Below are positions 1 to 11,325 of a stretch of 64,000 bases of DNA, piece after piece. Both the position numbers and the translations under genes were made by a program. Position 1 is the stretch's first letter, and each line of letters opens with the position of its first letter. Source of the stretch: Callorhinus ursinus. Lineage: Eukaryota > Chordata > Mammalia > Carnivora > Otariidae. The notes beneath the pieces are model-generated. The model saw nothing but the letters and a program-made list of their open reading frames with translations, had not been told where the DNA came from and did no database searches. The DNA lies in contig NW_020313045.1 of NCBI RefSeq assembly GCF_003265705.1, positions 3,303,746-3,367,745 of the forward strand, given 5' to 3'.

Positions 1-1499
1 AGTATGGTCAACACCCATCCCATCGTCATTTCCTTTGCAAGCATAGAGATCTATTAACACTTTCATCCAGTTACTGCTTTCCCTTGGGGAATCAACAGCC
101 ACCACCACAACAAAAAGGGAAACATCGGTGCTCAAAGGACCATCACTCTTAAATGAAGGGAGAGTGAGACCAAATAAATGCTTTTGAGTAATTATGGAAA
201 AACAAAGCACTAGCTGGTTGGGAGAGAAACAGATTTTTCTTTTTTACCACATTCGAAGCTCTTGCTCCTGCCCCTGACTTTCTCTCCACTTTCCTGATGA
301 AGGGGAAGGTCTGTTCATCCTTCAGGCTGGAAGAAAAACTTGAGACTGTAAGGCTCCATAAAGGCAGAGCTATTGGAGCTGATAAAAGAACAATGTCGTG
401 TATTGTGAACATGAGAAATGATGAGGTCAGAACCACCGCAGGGACAAGAAAATATATATTTATGTAAAAGGCAGTAAAATTTGTCTGCAATTAAGTTTTA
501 CCAAAACCCTCAAATCTGTTGTTTGGTTTTAAGCAGATGTTGAAAAGGTTTATCCTGGATTCTGTCTTTATTGATATGATGTCTTTTGATCTGCAGCCAA
601 ATAAGAAATCTGGATGTTATTTTGGATTTGGAAATTTCCTTTAAATAAACATATTAGTTAAGTATGTAAATCTGCTTATCATCACTTTGGGCATATTGCC
701 AGAGTGGGAAACATCTGGGACCTGGTGTCAGCCGACTTATTAATTCACACTTAGAGTATGTTTCACCCACGTTATTGCTGAATAATGTTATCTTGATTGC
801 CTAAGTCAGCTGTGTCTTGACAACAGTTCGTTACAAGTTTGAGGTTTAAATTTTGACTCATGAGAAATACACCAAGCAAGGCCTGCCTGGGCCCAGCTAT
901 TTGGGCTTCCAGCCCCCTTCAGGATTGATTTCGGAAATTAATTGTTAACATTTTGGATTATAAATGGTGGAGATCTGTGTTATTTATCTGAACTGGCCAG
1001 CATGTAATTCTGGGAAGGGATTATATGACCTCCTCCTGATAGGCACTGAAGTGGGGTCATTAATACAACTTTCTGCCATAAAGCTCTTGCCACTTTATGG
1101 AAGTGCCTTTCCCTCCAGTTAAAACGATACACAGTCAACTTCAACCTTTAAATCTAGAGTGAATCATTTTGTCCAGTGGGCTGGTAGATGATGAATGGCT
1201 GCCGCCTAGCATGCTCACTAATACAGGTAAGAGAGCATATAAATCCAGGGAGTGCAGTGTTCCTCACACTCTTCCAGGCCAGGAAATGAGCACCAGGGAA
1301 TGGATGTGTTTGGAGAGCACCTTAATGAATGGAGTGCCCAACAGAGAAAATGGTTCTAGCCTTTGGTGGATGGAGCAACTGGAATTCATGTTCCTAGGCC
1401 CAGGAGAAGTGAGTTATGGGAAATAGGAATTTCAGAGAAGCTGTGATATGTGTGTCTTCTGGTTGGTCCTTACAAAACATCTGCAAGACTTCCTTGGTG
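1..1499. other. Intergenic, no gene seen; possible conserved non-coding stretch at 640-1010
   Basis: No open frame here looks coding. The part at about 640-1010 has no recognisable repeat and is AT-rich, with ATTAAT and TAATTG homeodomain-type cores. That is suggestive of a conserved element, but only an alignment could show it. Confidence 0.5.
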
Positions 1500-1570
1500 T
1501 ATGAGCTAGGGTAGGAAGGACTAGCTACTGTAACAAAGACCCCTCAAACTTCAACAATAAAAAAAAAAAA

Positions 1571-1690
1571 ACCTTATGGGATGCAGCAAAAGCAGTAGCA
1601 AGAGGGATGTTTATTGCAATAAGTGCTTACATTAAAAAAGAAGAAAGATTTCAAATAAAAACCTAATGTTACACCTCAAGGAGCTAATCC
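1571..1690 (+). repeat. Old LINE-1 ORF2 fragment
   Basis: The bases after the A-run read like a piece of L1 ORF2 (gggatgcagcaaaagcag, then attaaaaaagaagaaagat, then cacctcaaggagcta). It corresponds to the linker between the endonuclease and reverse transcriptase domains. It is on the + strand and broken by stops and indels, so it is a fossil. Confidence 0.5.
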
Positions 1691-2820
1691 CAAGTTAGGA
1701 GAAGGAAAGAAGGAACATGAATGAGATGATTTTAGCTCCTGTGAAATACAAGGAAGGGGAACATTCTGGAGTAGTGAGGTAGGAAGTGATGGGCAGCAGC
1801 AGGTCTATATTGGAGAAGGTGATCAAGGATGACCTCTCAGAGGAGGTGACATTTGAACTGAGATTTGACAGATGGGGACTAACCTGCCATGAGAGACAAA
1901 ACAGCCAATGCCAAGCAAGACCCAGTGGCAGGAACAAGCCCGGCATGTGGGATGAAATTAAAGAAGGCCAGTGCAGCTAGGAATAGGGGGCAACTTTTTA
2001 GGGAAGAGGCTGAAGAGACAGGGGGTGTCAATCACAGAGTCATAAGGCCATGTTCTGGAGTTCGCATTTTTATAATACAAGAAAGGGGGCAAGTGACAGG
2101 AAATAAATTGAAGCTCCTCGCTACTTTCCACTTAATCACCCTCCTTTGCATTATTGCTTCTTAGGCATTTTCACTTTGCTGTCCAGTAGCTTCAGCTGTT
2201 CTCCCTCATACACATACAATTCTCTGTCTCCTCAGAGCTTACCTGCCCCTCCCCCCTCCACTCTGCTCATGTATTTACCTTCTGAATGTCTTCTCTTTGG
2301 CATCCAATTTCCCAATATGGTGTTTACTCTGCAGAGTTGCAGTCTAATGAGGAAGGAAGGTTTGAATGGTCTCTGGCCTCATTCTGACAATTGGCAATTA
2401 TCAGACACCACGTGAGCTGTCTAGTTGGAGGAGATGGACCAGTTGAACCCATGTCTTCCTTTTCTCATGAGGGGCGCTCATTATCTTGGTCTTTCCCTTT
2501 CCCTTTCCCTTGAAGCTTTCGGGGAAAGAGATGAGCCTATGAGTGAAAAGGAGTAAGAAGGAAGAAAGGAAAGATTGGGAGCTGTCAAGGCCTGGGAGAG
2601 TTTAGAGAGAAGGGTCAATGTCAGCCAGAGATGCCCTTGCCTGACCTCTGAGCTGAGAGAAGTTATCTCTGGCCACTGAGTATATTTCTCTTTTCAGTCC
2701 TCAAGGTTTTCTTCCTTCTGACCTTCATCTGTGGATTTGAGAAAAAACAACCATTTAAGAACTTAAAATGTAAACTCACTCTGATTAAAGAATAAAAATA
2801 ATGGTGTCCCCTCTCTCCCT
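1691..2820. other. Intergenic; no gene seen
   Basis: Mixed unique and probably old repeat DNA. Small open frames here (60-90 codons) show no recognisable domain. A short TTTCCC run lies near 2490-2510. Confidence 0.5.
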
Positions 2821-2850
2821 ACACACACACACACGCGCGCGCGCGCGTGC
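2821..2850. repeat. Alternating purine-pyrimidine run, (AC)7 then (GC)n
   Basis: Thirty bases of strict purine-pyrimidine alternation, AC seven times followed by GC/GT repeats. This is a classic Z-DNA-prone sequence and a CpG-rich microsatellite. Confidence 0.5.
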
Positions 2851-3639
2851 TCAGATGTTTTGTCAACAGTTGGTAAAAACTGGTTGCTGGATTCCACTCT
2901 GCCATAGGTCAGGTATATTCTATCTTTTTACTGGAGTGGAATATGACTTCTCTGGAGTCCCTGCTTTAGGGTTTTTTTTTTTTCTTTTTTTAAGAAGAAG
3001 AAAATAAGTTATAGGAATAATGCAGCAAGTTAGAGCAATGAATGGATGGAATCCTAGAGGAGAAGGGCAGGTAGATCTGGGCTTCTTGCCTAGAAAAAGA
3101 ACATGTCTTTTATCTTAGAAAGAAAAAGATGACACTTAATTTCAGGTTTCCATAGGAGAATAGGAGGATAGAATGAGCCCCAGATTTTTCCAGATTCCCT
3201 TGAGGAAGACGGCTCTAGGTGATTTCTTAGATACTCAGGATATCTTAGGTACCCAAGCTTACTTGTTTTCACCTATTGTGATGGTTAGAAAAGATTCTTT
3301 TATCTTCCAAATTCCTGCTGAGGAGTTAGACCAAGTTAAACAGGATCCCCATACAGATGACTTCAGAGACTCAGGAACAAATATATCCTTTGCCCTTCAA
3401 AATATGATCTGAAGACCTGCCAGATATTACACAATCATTAAGAATTTATTGATCATTCATTCACTGTTGGATCCACATCCAACACCTAACAATGGTATCT
3501 GGTTGGGAAATGGAGTCACATTTTTACTCTATTAGGATTCCTTTCATTTCAAATGATGGAAAACCCAATCCTAACTGACCAAAACAAAAAGATAAATTAC
3601 TGATTCACATGAGTGAAAAATCCGGGGATGGGGTTGTGT
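2851..3639. other. Intergenic; no gene seen
   Basis: No gene or confident repeat. A T-run lies near 2972-2990. The part at 3530-3620 resembles an old interspersed repeat but I cannot name the family. Confidence 0.5.
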
Positions 3640-4110
3640 ATATTAGTTGTTGAGGAATGAGAGCTCACCTCAACATAAAGAAGCTTAAAACAACTTATTT
3701 AGCTCAAAATCTGTGGGTCAGCAGTTAAAGGTGGGCTCAGTTGGAAAGTTCTTCTGGTCTCCACTGGGCTCCCTCATTCATCTGCTGTTAGTTGTGAATG
3801 GGCTTCTGGCAGGTGGCTAGGATGCTTGACTGTCCTCCACATCATTTCTCACCTTCCAACAGGCTAGCCCAGGCTTTGCTGAACGGCAGCAGGATTCTGA
3901 GAGTGAAAATGTACACCATCACTTTCACTGCATTGCGTTGGCCAGAACTAGTTGCAAGACCAGCCTATATTCAAGGGGTACGAAATAATCTTCGTCTCCT
4001 GATGCTCTCAGCGAGATAAAGTTATTGGCTAACTGGCTCATGTGCATATAACTAAACCAGTCTCTGTGGCCAGAGGGATGCAGTACATTGTCTGGCTCAG
4101 GCCTGGCCAC
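3640..4110 (+). repeat. Ancient interspersed repeat, family A (unnamed)
   Basis: Shares a recognisable core with the copies near 7735-8095 and 44625-44960: a CTGTAACAA/CAGTGGCTTAA-like head, a middle with a Gln/Pro-poor CT-rich stretch, and a GGCCAGAACTAGT-like tail. I recognise it as a common old mammalian repeat but cannot assign the family without a library search. Confidence 0.5.
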
Positions 4111-5239
4111 ATGTTCTGTCCTTGCACCAGGAATGGAGCCCCACTGAAAGTGTAAAGCCTTTGAGTAGAGCGTGTTGGAACCTCAAAATCAGTGGCTCTT
4201 GCCAGAAGGAATAATGGGGGCTGCTGGTGAAAGTGATGATGGTAGGATGAGAATAGACATCTATAACATGCCATCATAGAACACAACACAGTTGCTGAGG
4301 CTCCATTTGCTCGTTATATAGAATCATGCAGTAGGTTAGAAGCGCAATGCATTCACATCGGAACCCAGATCCTCAGATACCAAATCCTACATTTTGGCCT
4401 GAATTATTTTTCTCCTTCAGCACTGGGCATAATTCTATATGATACGAGGAATAGATGGTCCTGCCTGGAGGGGTTTTTACTTTGTAATAGAAACATCACC
4501 CTGATGGCAGCCTTGGCTTTTCACAATCATCTTCTACACGTTGTGGGATCAATACACTTTCAAATACTTGCCCATTCACTAAGGCATTATCTCCCCAAAC
4601 TTCTTTGTCCCTGCTTATATTTGTCAACTTTACAATCCTTTTATTACCAGCAAAAGCTTTGGGAAGCAACAAATAAAAGCAGGGATTATAAAAGGATTCT
4701 TATTAAAGCATGCTTTCTTTGAGGCACAGAGTACAAAGCCCTCCGTTCTCCCCTTGTGAAAAGATGTGTTTTCTTGTTTAATTAGAACAGACCTCCATTC
4801 CATTAGAAGAGGACAAGTGGAGCAGCAGGATTGAGACTCCAGGCCCCAAGAAAAAAAAAGGTTTATTTATTTCAGCTCCAACCAACTTGAAGAGCGTATT
4901 TTAACCTTGTGAAATATATTCTATCATATTTGGGATGAATGAATACATGTAAAGCACCACATCCCTGCCACATAGTAATTGGTCATAATCTCCATTTTTG
5001 TTGTTGGTTTTGTTTTTGTTGTTGTTGTTGCTTTGCAATTAAAGCCTGTGTTGGAGAAATGCAAAGCCAAGTGCATCAATTAGGGTCCTAGCAGGAAACA
5101 GATGGTACACTCAATTTGGATAATTCGAGGGGAGCTTAGTAAAGGGATTGTTTGCAAAGATGCGAGCAGGGTTAAAGGAAGCCACAAGGGACAGTGTTGT
5201 ACCCCAGAGTTAGCAGTGTGGGCAATTGTCTCACTTTGA
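4111..5239. other. Intergenic; no gene seen
   Basis: No coding signal. A GTT-rich run lies at about 5000-5030. The stretch 5065-5235 is probably the flank of an old repeat that the next element interrupts. Confidence 0.5.
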
Positions 5240-5440
5240 GTGGAAGTTGGCAATCTACGGCCCATGGGCCAAATTTGGCCTGCTACCTGTTTATGAAAAT
5301 AAAGCTTTATCGAAACACACCTATCATCTGCCAACTGCTTTCACAGTTCAAAGGCAGAGTTGAATAGTTGCCTCGGAGACTGTGTGGCCTACAACCCCTA
5401 AAATATTTCCTCCAGCCCTTTACAGAAAAATGTTACATCA
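5240..5440 (+). mobile_element. hAT-Charlie-type DNA transposon remnant (MER1/MER33-like)
   Basis: Matches the same family as the element at 59241-59571: ggcccatgggccaaat, an aaataaagctttat core, gcagagttgaatagttgc, and ccctttacagaaaaa near the end. The middle is shortened and the ends are eroded. It is non-autonomous and has no open frame. Confidence 0.5.
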
Positions 5441-6907
5441 GGGCCGGGACAATGCATGGACCCGAGGGTCTCAACTTCCTTAACTTTTGCACCTAGCCAC
5501 ATAACTTGTCTTAGTCTCAGCCTGGTTTGCTGATCTTGGATGCAGAGAATAGCTCTATAGAGAAGGCTGCCTGGCAGGAGCTGTGACTTTCTGGAGAGAG
5601 ATGTAATCAATACATGGCAACTCTGCAGATATGGAGATAGTCATGAACCCTGCAGCCTACCTGCAAACACTCAAATGGCCCGAACCACTTGGAAGGTGCA
5701 GGGCCAGGGAGGCAGTGGATAGGGTCCATAAAGCTCAGCCTCCTGGAGAACAGGGTAGGTTGAAGAAGGGTGCAGAGCATCCTCAGCGGCAAACCTGAGG
5801 ACAGAGAAGAAAAGGGGTAAGTGAGAGAACTTGCTCCAAATCTGAAAGGGCCCCAGCTACTACAAAATCACAGTCTGGGGCAAGGAAGGAGGACGGCAAT
5901 CATACAGCCCAAAGAAACTACATTATCAACACATCGAGTCATTTTGGTATATACAGTTGTTTTGATGTGCACGATATATACAATTTTGATTTGTGAATGC
6001 TACCTCAATAAAGCAGGAAGAAAAAAAAAAAAAGACCCTGCATTAAAAATTGGATCCAAGGAAGGAAAGTTGCTGGCTCATTTATTCAAACAACACTTAT
6101 TTTGCCCTTCAGAAATAGGAAACCCCTCCCAGTTCTGAGGGTGAACCTTCCCTTCTCCATCCACACATCTCTATTATTAAATGATGATTCTGTGACTGTG
6201 TATGTAAAGTTTGTTTTCCCCACTGTAGGCTCTACCGTTCACCAATCTAGCCCCATCCCCAGTCCAGGGTGGCATATAGCAGTTGTTTAATAAATGTGTG
6301 TGGAAGAAGGTCACCAAAGACAGAATATGTGAAATAATTACACCTAAAACTAACACAGTAGGTCTATGGAATGCAGGGTATATGGGCAAAGGGCAAACAT
6401 GAAGAGTAACAATATGAAAGTTCTCTTACCAGAAGCAATTGGGACAAATAGGTAAAGTTGAAATTTGGAATGATTAAAAAAACACATACCTTAAATATTT
6501 AACTTCTTTTTAAAGTCAAAACATATATATTATTTTCCCAAGCATTTGATGTAGGACTTGACCTCTTTTTTTTTTTTGTATGTCTATATCAGATTGCTGA
6601 GAATTCTAGATTATCTTTCTTGCATAAAACTCATTCACAATGCATTATCTAGGAGTTTCAGTTTCATGTTCTTTAAAATGGAATGTGAAACCTTAAGAGA
6701 CTTAGAGAATATTCTGAGGGCAGTTTCCACGGATAGGGCAGTTTCACAATTTTCCTCAAATTTTAATAAATGTGCCAACACTCTTTTTAGTGGCTTTTCC
6801 TTATCAAACGTTTCCAAAGCTTACAATCTAGTTTTCACAGAAATGTCCCTTTCCTTTGCTGCTCACATGGCATTAATATACATCACAATCCTAGGCACAA
6901 CTAGAAA
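5441..6907. other. Intergenic; no gene seen; L2-like tail near 6230-6310
   Basis: No coding signal. A phrase like 'ggcatatagcagttgtttaa' followed by taaatg near 6270-6296 is typical of an L2 3' end, but the match is short. A poly-T run lies at about 6567-6578. Confidence 0.5.
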
Positions 6908-6917
6908 NNNNNNNNNN
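6908..6917. other. Assembly gap (10 N)
   Basis: Ten N bases in otherwise unique DNA. The uniform length suggests a placeholder rather than a measured gap. One open frame crosses it and must not be trusted. Confidence 0.5.
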
Positions 6918-7486
6918 CTGGAAAGTAACCCATTTGCCATGAGCTTTCTACCCACTGGGGGCACGAGAAGTGTGTTTTATAGGTAGAAGGCAAAGCTTTG
7001 GTTACTTTGGTAAATTGACTCAATAGAGGTTATTGAAGAGAGATTTTACTGTACCTAAAGTAGCACTAAATATTTCTGAGGTCACATTACAAAGGACGAT
7101 CCCTTTATCACTGACGTTTGCCCTTCTATCCTGCAGACAACCCAAAACAATCGTAAGAAAGACAAAGCAGAACTGGACCGTGGAGTTGCTTGTAGTTGAC
7201 TGCAATGAGGGTATCATTCTAGACCTTGTGCGGTTTTTCTACCCCCAGCATAGACCTAGGGCAGTCATCTGCTGGCAACTGCGTGACCTGTTTTCCTTTG
7301 GACTGACTTTTGCCCAGTAATTTGGACTCCTACTGAGTGGTGGAGGGAGGGAAGTATGAGTAGAGTATGGCACTAGATGTACCAATGTGGTGCATGAGTT
7401 GGGGGACAGGTCAGGCAACAGGGCTCTAGTGCCTTCTTGAAAGAAATGACCTGTGTCAAAAAAGATTAGCCAGCAGGTGACCTGTG

Positions 7487-7600
7487 CTCCAAACCTAATG
7501 CTGCCACTTACCAACTTGGTCACCTTGGGCAGGGTATTTAAACTACTATGTCTTTCATAAATTATTTGTAAAATAAATGTTAATTAATAACCATGTAAGA
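7487..7600 (+). repeat. MIR SINE fragment
   Basis: Contains the MIR core pattern: ctgccacttaccaactt, then ggtcaccttgggcag, then a run ending in a TAAAATAAATG-like tail. Degenerate, as expected for this ancient family. Confidence 0.5.
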
Positions 7601-7734
7601 AATGATGCCCTGTCTTACCTCTGTCATAGGAAGCCTGTGAGTCTTGAGTGAAAAAAAAAGGCAGTGTTGTACACTGAGGAGAGGGCGCTTGCATTGTTAA
7701 ATATTTCCCTCCCTCCCCTTTCTTCTAAATCAGT

Positions 7735-8095
7735 ACTTGTAACAGTCAGGATAGGCTCAGTCACGCTGCAGTAACAACCAACCTCAGACTGCAGTGGCTC
7801 AAAAACCAAAGACTTATTTTTTTCTCACATCACGGAGTCCATCGCAGATTGGCAGGGGTCTCCAGCGAGCACACTCACTCGCTCTGGGGTGTAGCCACTC
7901 TCGTGAATATTGCCAGTTGCCAAGACAGGGAAGAGAGAGGGAGCTCTACAAGGTGTGTGTTGGCAATGAAATGTCTGACCTGAAAATGAAACATGAAACT
8001 TGTGCTGGCAATTCATTAGCCAAAAGTATCCCTGTGGTCTCTATCGACACTCGCGGTGTAAGAAATAGAATCCTCCTGATACCTCAGAGAGCTAT
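7735..8095 (+). repeat. Ancient interspersed repeat, family A (second copy)
   Basis: Head gctgcagtaacaaccaacct and cagtggctcaaaa, tail with tgctggcaattcattagcc. Same family as 3640-4110 and 44625-44960. Family not assigned. Confidence 0.5.
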
Positions 8096-8154
8096 TTGGA
8101 GATGTTTGTGAACAGCACGGATGACTACCACACCACCCTTTTACCTCATGTTCT

Positions 8155-8244
8155 CTTCCCTTCCCCTCCCTCCCCCCTCCCTCCCTCCCTCCTTCCTCCT
8201 TCCCTTCCTACCTCTGCCTCTCTCTCTCTCTCTCTTTTTTTTTT
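8155..8244. repeat. Polypyrimidine tract (CCCT/TC-rich) with T-run
   Basis: About ninety bases almost entirely C and T on the + strand: CCCT/CCTT units, then (TC)n, then a T8 run. The long Lys/Arg/Glu/Gly-rich frame on the opposite strand is an artefact of this composition. Confidence 0.5.
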
Positions 8245-8247
8245 GTG

Positions 8248-8420
8248 AGGAAATATAGTACAGTGAAAATGTACACTTTGAAGTCAAGCGCAATTTCCCG
8301 TCATTACCAAGCCATGTAGGTGACTTTAGGCACATCACTTAAACCTGTTCTCAGTCATCTTATCTAAACAAAATGTACATTTTGAAGATTAAATGAAATG
8401 ACACATGGAAAATCTTCAGG
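8248..8420 (+). repeat. MIR SINE
   Basis: Reads tagtacagtgaaaatg, gtgactttaggcacatcac, then a taaatgaaatgacacatg tail, the usual MIR order. Heavily diverged. Confidence 0.5.
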
Positions 8421-8734
8421 AACAAAGAAAATTAGCAAATGTCTATTTCCTGCCTTGGTTCCTCAGTTTCTCCTTTCTCTTTCCTCTTCATTCTTCTAAA
8501 CATTCCTTAAAGGCAGGGGTGAGGGTTTGGGGGTCAGGTGTGGGGCTACAGAGGCCCACCTATCTCCTCTACCTCCAGCCATATCTTCAGGTATAGGCCA
8601 GTGGAAGCCAGAGTGAACCCTGATCCCTCAAGGTCATCTCAAGTAGTTGCCATGAGAGCTTCAGAAAAGCATCTCCCTGGGGAGACCTGTCTGAGTCTCT
8701 CCAGGAAAGGCTCGGTGGTACCCAGCAGTGACGG

Positions 8735-8895
8735 TCTTTCTTCAACTTCTACCTGCATCAGAATCACCAAGGGATCTTGTAAAAGGCAGATTCTGATTCT
8801 TCACGTCTAGGGTGGGGTCCAAGAGTCCGTACTTCTGACGAGTTTTCAGGTGATGACAAAGCTATTGGTCTTTGGACCATACTTTGAGTAGTGAG
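8735..8895 (+). mobile_element. MER5-type hAT-Charlie remnant
   Basis: Contains catcagaatcaccaaggg, gcagattctgattcttca and ggaccatactttgagtag, the recognisable body and right end of MER5A-like elements. Non-coding. Confidence 0.5.
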
Positions 8896-8944
8896 ATTTC
8901 ACGGGGGCGGAAAAATGAGGATATAGGGGCCATGGACTTCAGTA

Positions 8945-9125
8945 AGAATCCTGGATCTACTTCTGGTGAATTTCAAAGCTTGGACAAAATGCTTATCTAT
9001 TCGAAAAGTCCATTTCCTCGTCTATAAAGCAGCGACAATAATCATACCACCCCACACTGTTGTTGCAAGACTTAAATGAGATCATACATGCGGAAAACAT
9101 TGTCAACTGGAAGGCACTGGGAAGT
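8945..9125 (+). repeat. MIR SINE
   Basis: Ordered MIR landmarks: tggatctacttctggtg, gacaaaatgcttatct, tcctcgtctataaagc, then acttaaatgagatcatac and ggaaggcactgggaa. Confidence 0.5.
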
Positions 9126-9770
9126 CTGTGTTATTGGTATCTCTTCAGACTTCACGTACCAGGCTCTCTCTCAACCAGAAAAGAAGCACTAAATCTAGAC
9201 CATGTCCGTTTTGCGTGCGCAGAGAGCTTGATGGGAGGGTTTGGGGGTGGCCCCAAAGCTAAGGCAGGTTGGTGTGAATGGTTGGCGTGAAGGCATCTTA
9301 ACCAAATAGAACCTGTTAAACCAGGCCACAAGCAGTGAGACCCTACTTCTTCTTATGGGATGCGGTGATAAAGAAATTACATAGTTATTTGAGAGGAACA
9401 TAAATAAAGATTAATAGGTTAATGAGTTATTTTCCTTTCATTACTACACTATTGTACTTTATTATAATTGCTTTGCACTCATTTAATTAAATTTGAACTG
9501 GGGCCAACACAAGATAATTTGTTTTCCCTGTACTGAACAATGAGTATGCAGATTGGATGTACTGAAGCAGTAATCAGCCCTCTGTTTGCAACACTTTTCT
9601 ACTCTGAGTAGACATTATAATTGATAATTTGATTGTTGCAGCACTCTGTGCAATATATTTTAAAGCAACATTAACATAATGGAAATTATGTTGTGAGCTT
9701 AATCTCAGCTTTTCACTGAGCGGCTATCTGGCTCCTCGGTAGAAACCATTGAGGGTCTGTCAGCAGCAGA
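9126..9770. other. AT-rich intergenic stretch, candidate conserved element at 9400-9720
   Basis: No repeat or gene recognised. From about 9400 it is AT-rich with TTAATTAAAT, TAATTTG and TTGATTAT-like cores, as is typical of developmental non-coding elements. Conservation is not tested. Confidence 0.5.
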
Positions 9771-9965
9771 TCTGAGTCTGTCTCTCAGTCTCTCCGTCTC
9801 TCTCATTCTCTTTTTCCCCCTTCCTTTCTCTCTCCCTCCTTCCTCCTCTCCATTTTCTTCCTTCCTGCTCCTTCTGCGCTCATCCTTCCAGTTCCCGTAC
9901 TTTTTCCATTCCTCCTTCCCTTCCTTTCTTTTCCTTTCTTCCCTCCTCCCATAACACATCCACTG
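9771..9965. repeat. Long polypyrimidine tract
   Basis: Nearly two hundred bases dominated by C and T on the + strand (tctctc, ccttcctt, ctcctt units). The 143-codon frame on the - strand is Lys/Glu/Arg-rich simply because of this tract. It could form triplex (H-DNA) structures. Confidence 0.5.
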
Positions 9966-11114
9966 TCTTTGCTTGCCTCCCATCCACCCCAGAAGACCAA
10001 AGGATGACATAGCGAGTGTGGACGGCAACCACTCCCCAGCTGCATTTCCTAATTTTGAGACCCGTTCACGTCTGGGACATTCGGGCAAAGCCAACAAGGG
10101 CATTTCCCGGAAACAATCAAATGAGAAATGATTCAAGGTGGTCAGCAGTGGGACAGCCAGCCCTGCACCCTGGGCCGTTGATGAACGTAATAGATTGATT
10201 CACAAGGTGGTCACACGCTCTTTGAGGGCCGGGCTGCGAATTTCAGCAAGATGTGGGGGGAAAAGGCCACTGACATTTTCCTTTGTCTGAAAGCTATTCT
10301 TCCCTCGGAGCTGCAGACACTTTCTTGAAAAGATGCAGAATGTATTCTCATGAATACCTTCTGGAAACGAATTCTCTCTGGCCTGAAGGTTTCCTGTCCC
10401 ACAATGGAAACTAGGTGTGACATTCTGGTTAATAATCCCAGACCAGAGGTCTTGAGCACAGGTGGGGAAGCCCTGAGTCCAGGTGACTTCTGTTGAATTT
10501 TCATAACTCTGTAAATATTTGTTTCTGTGTTTGTTTTGGGAGGAAAAACACCTGCGAGTGGTTGGAAATGACCGTGTTGGATTTGGAAGAGCCTCGGGAG
10601 GGGATTCTGGGTGTTCTTTGTGCTCCTCCAAACTGTCCAGGCCCTGATTTGTTACAAAAATCAAATTTCTTTGAAAGAAAGCCTGCTTTTTAATCTCCTT
10701 GCTCTTTCTAGGGCCTGGGCACCCACCCACACTCTGGACTTCTATTCTATGTTCAAACTCTTGGTCGGTGTGGAGGGAAAGTGCCACAACCAAGAGCGTG
10801 TTCCTCTGGTGTGGGGCAACCTTTTGGAGAAGGCACATTTGTCTCTGTAACACATTCATTTTCGCCAGTGAACGCTTGAGTGTCAGCGCTGACTCTGAGT
10901 GTCTTGTGTGGGATCCCCTCCCTTCTCTTTCTTTGTTTTTATTTTGCATAGAGAATTGCACTAGAACTTGACTTATTCACACGCCAATTTACCCAGTTCA
11001 GAAGCAGCACTTCTAAGTTCTCCTTTCCACCTTACCAGCTCCTAATCGTGTCCGGGAGGGCATCTTATAGTCTCATTTGAACGAGATGGACTTCCCTCAG
11101 CTGGGTTTACTGTT
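9966..11114. other. Unique intergenic DNA with one long minus-strand open frame
   Basis: No repeat recognised. An open frame of 253 codons runs on the - strand at 10961-10200. It has no domain, signal peptide or low-complexity bias that I recognise, and the opposite strand also has shorter open frames. I do not call it a gene; see findings. Confidence 0.5.
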
Positions 11115-11126
11115 CTAATTATTACC

Positions 11127-11315
11127 AATTTTTTTAAAGATTTTATTTATTTGTCAGCGAGAGAGCGAGCACAAGCAGGGGCGAACAGCAGACAGAGGGA
11201 GACATGGGCTCCCCATGGAGCAGGGAGCCCGATTCGGGGCTCGATCCCAGGACGCTAGGCATCACGACCTGAGCTGAAGGCAGATGCTTAACCGACTGAG
11301 CCACCCAGGCGCCCC
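11127..11315 (-). repeat. Can-SINE (tRNA-derived), minus orientation
   Basis: Begins with the T-rich/AAAGATTTTATTTATTT tail complement and ends gagccacccaggcgccc, the reverse of the Can-SINE head. A perfect 11-bp target duplication, ctaattattac, flanks it at 11115-11125 and 11315-11325 (the boundary C is shared), so the insertion is fairly young. Confidence 0.5.
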
Positions 11316-11325
11316 TAATTATTAC

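Noticed and set aside
6558..6986. 142-codon frame crossing the N gap
   Set aside because: It depends on unknown bases at 6908-6917.
9705..10136. 143-codon Lys/Glu/Arg-rich minus-strand frame
   Set aside because: It is the translation of a polypyrimidine tract.
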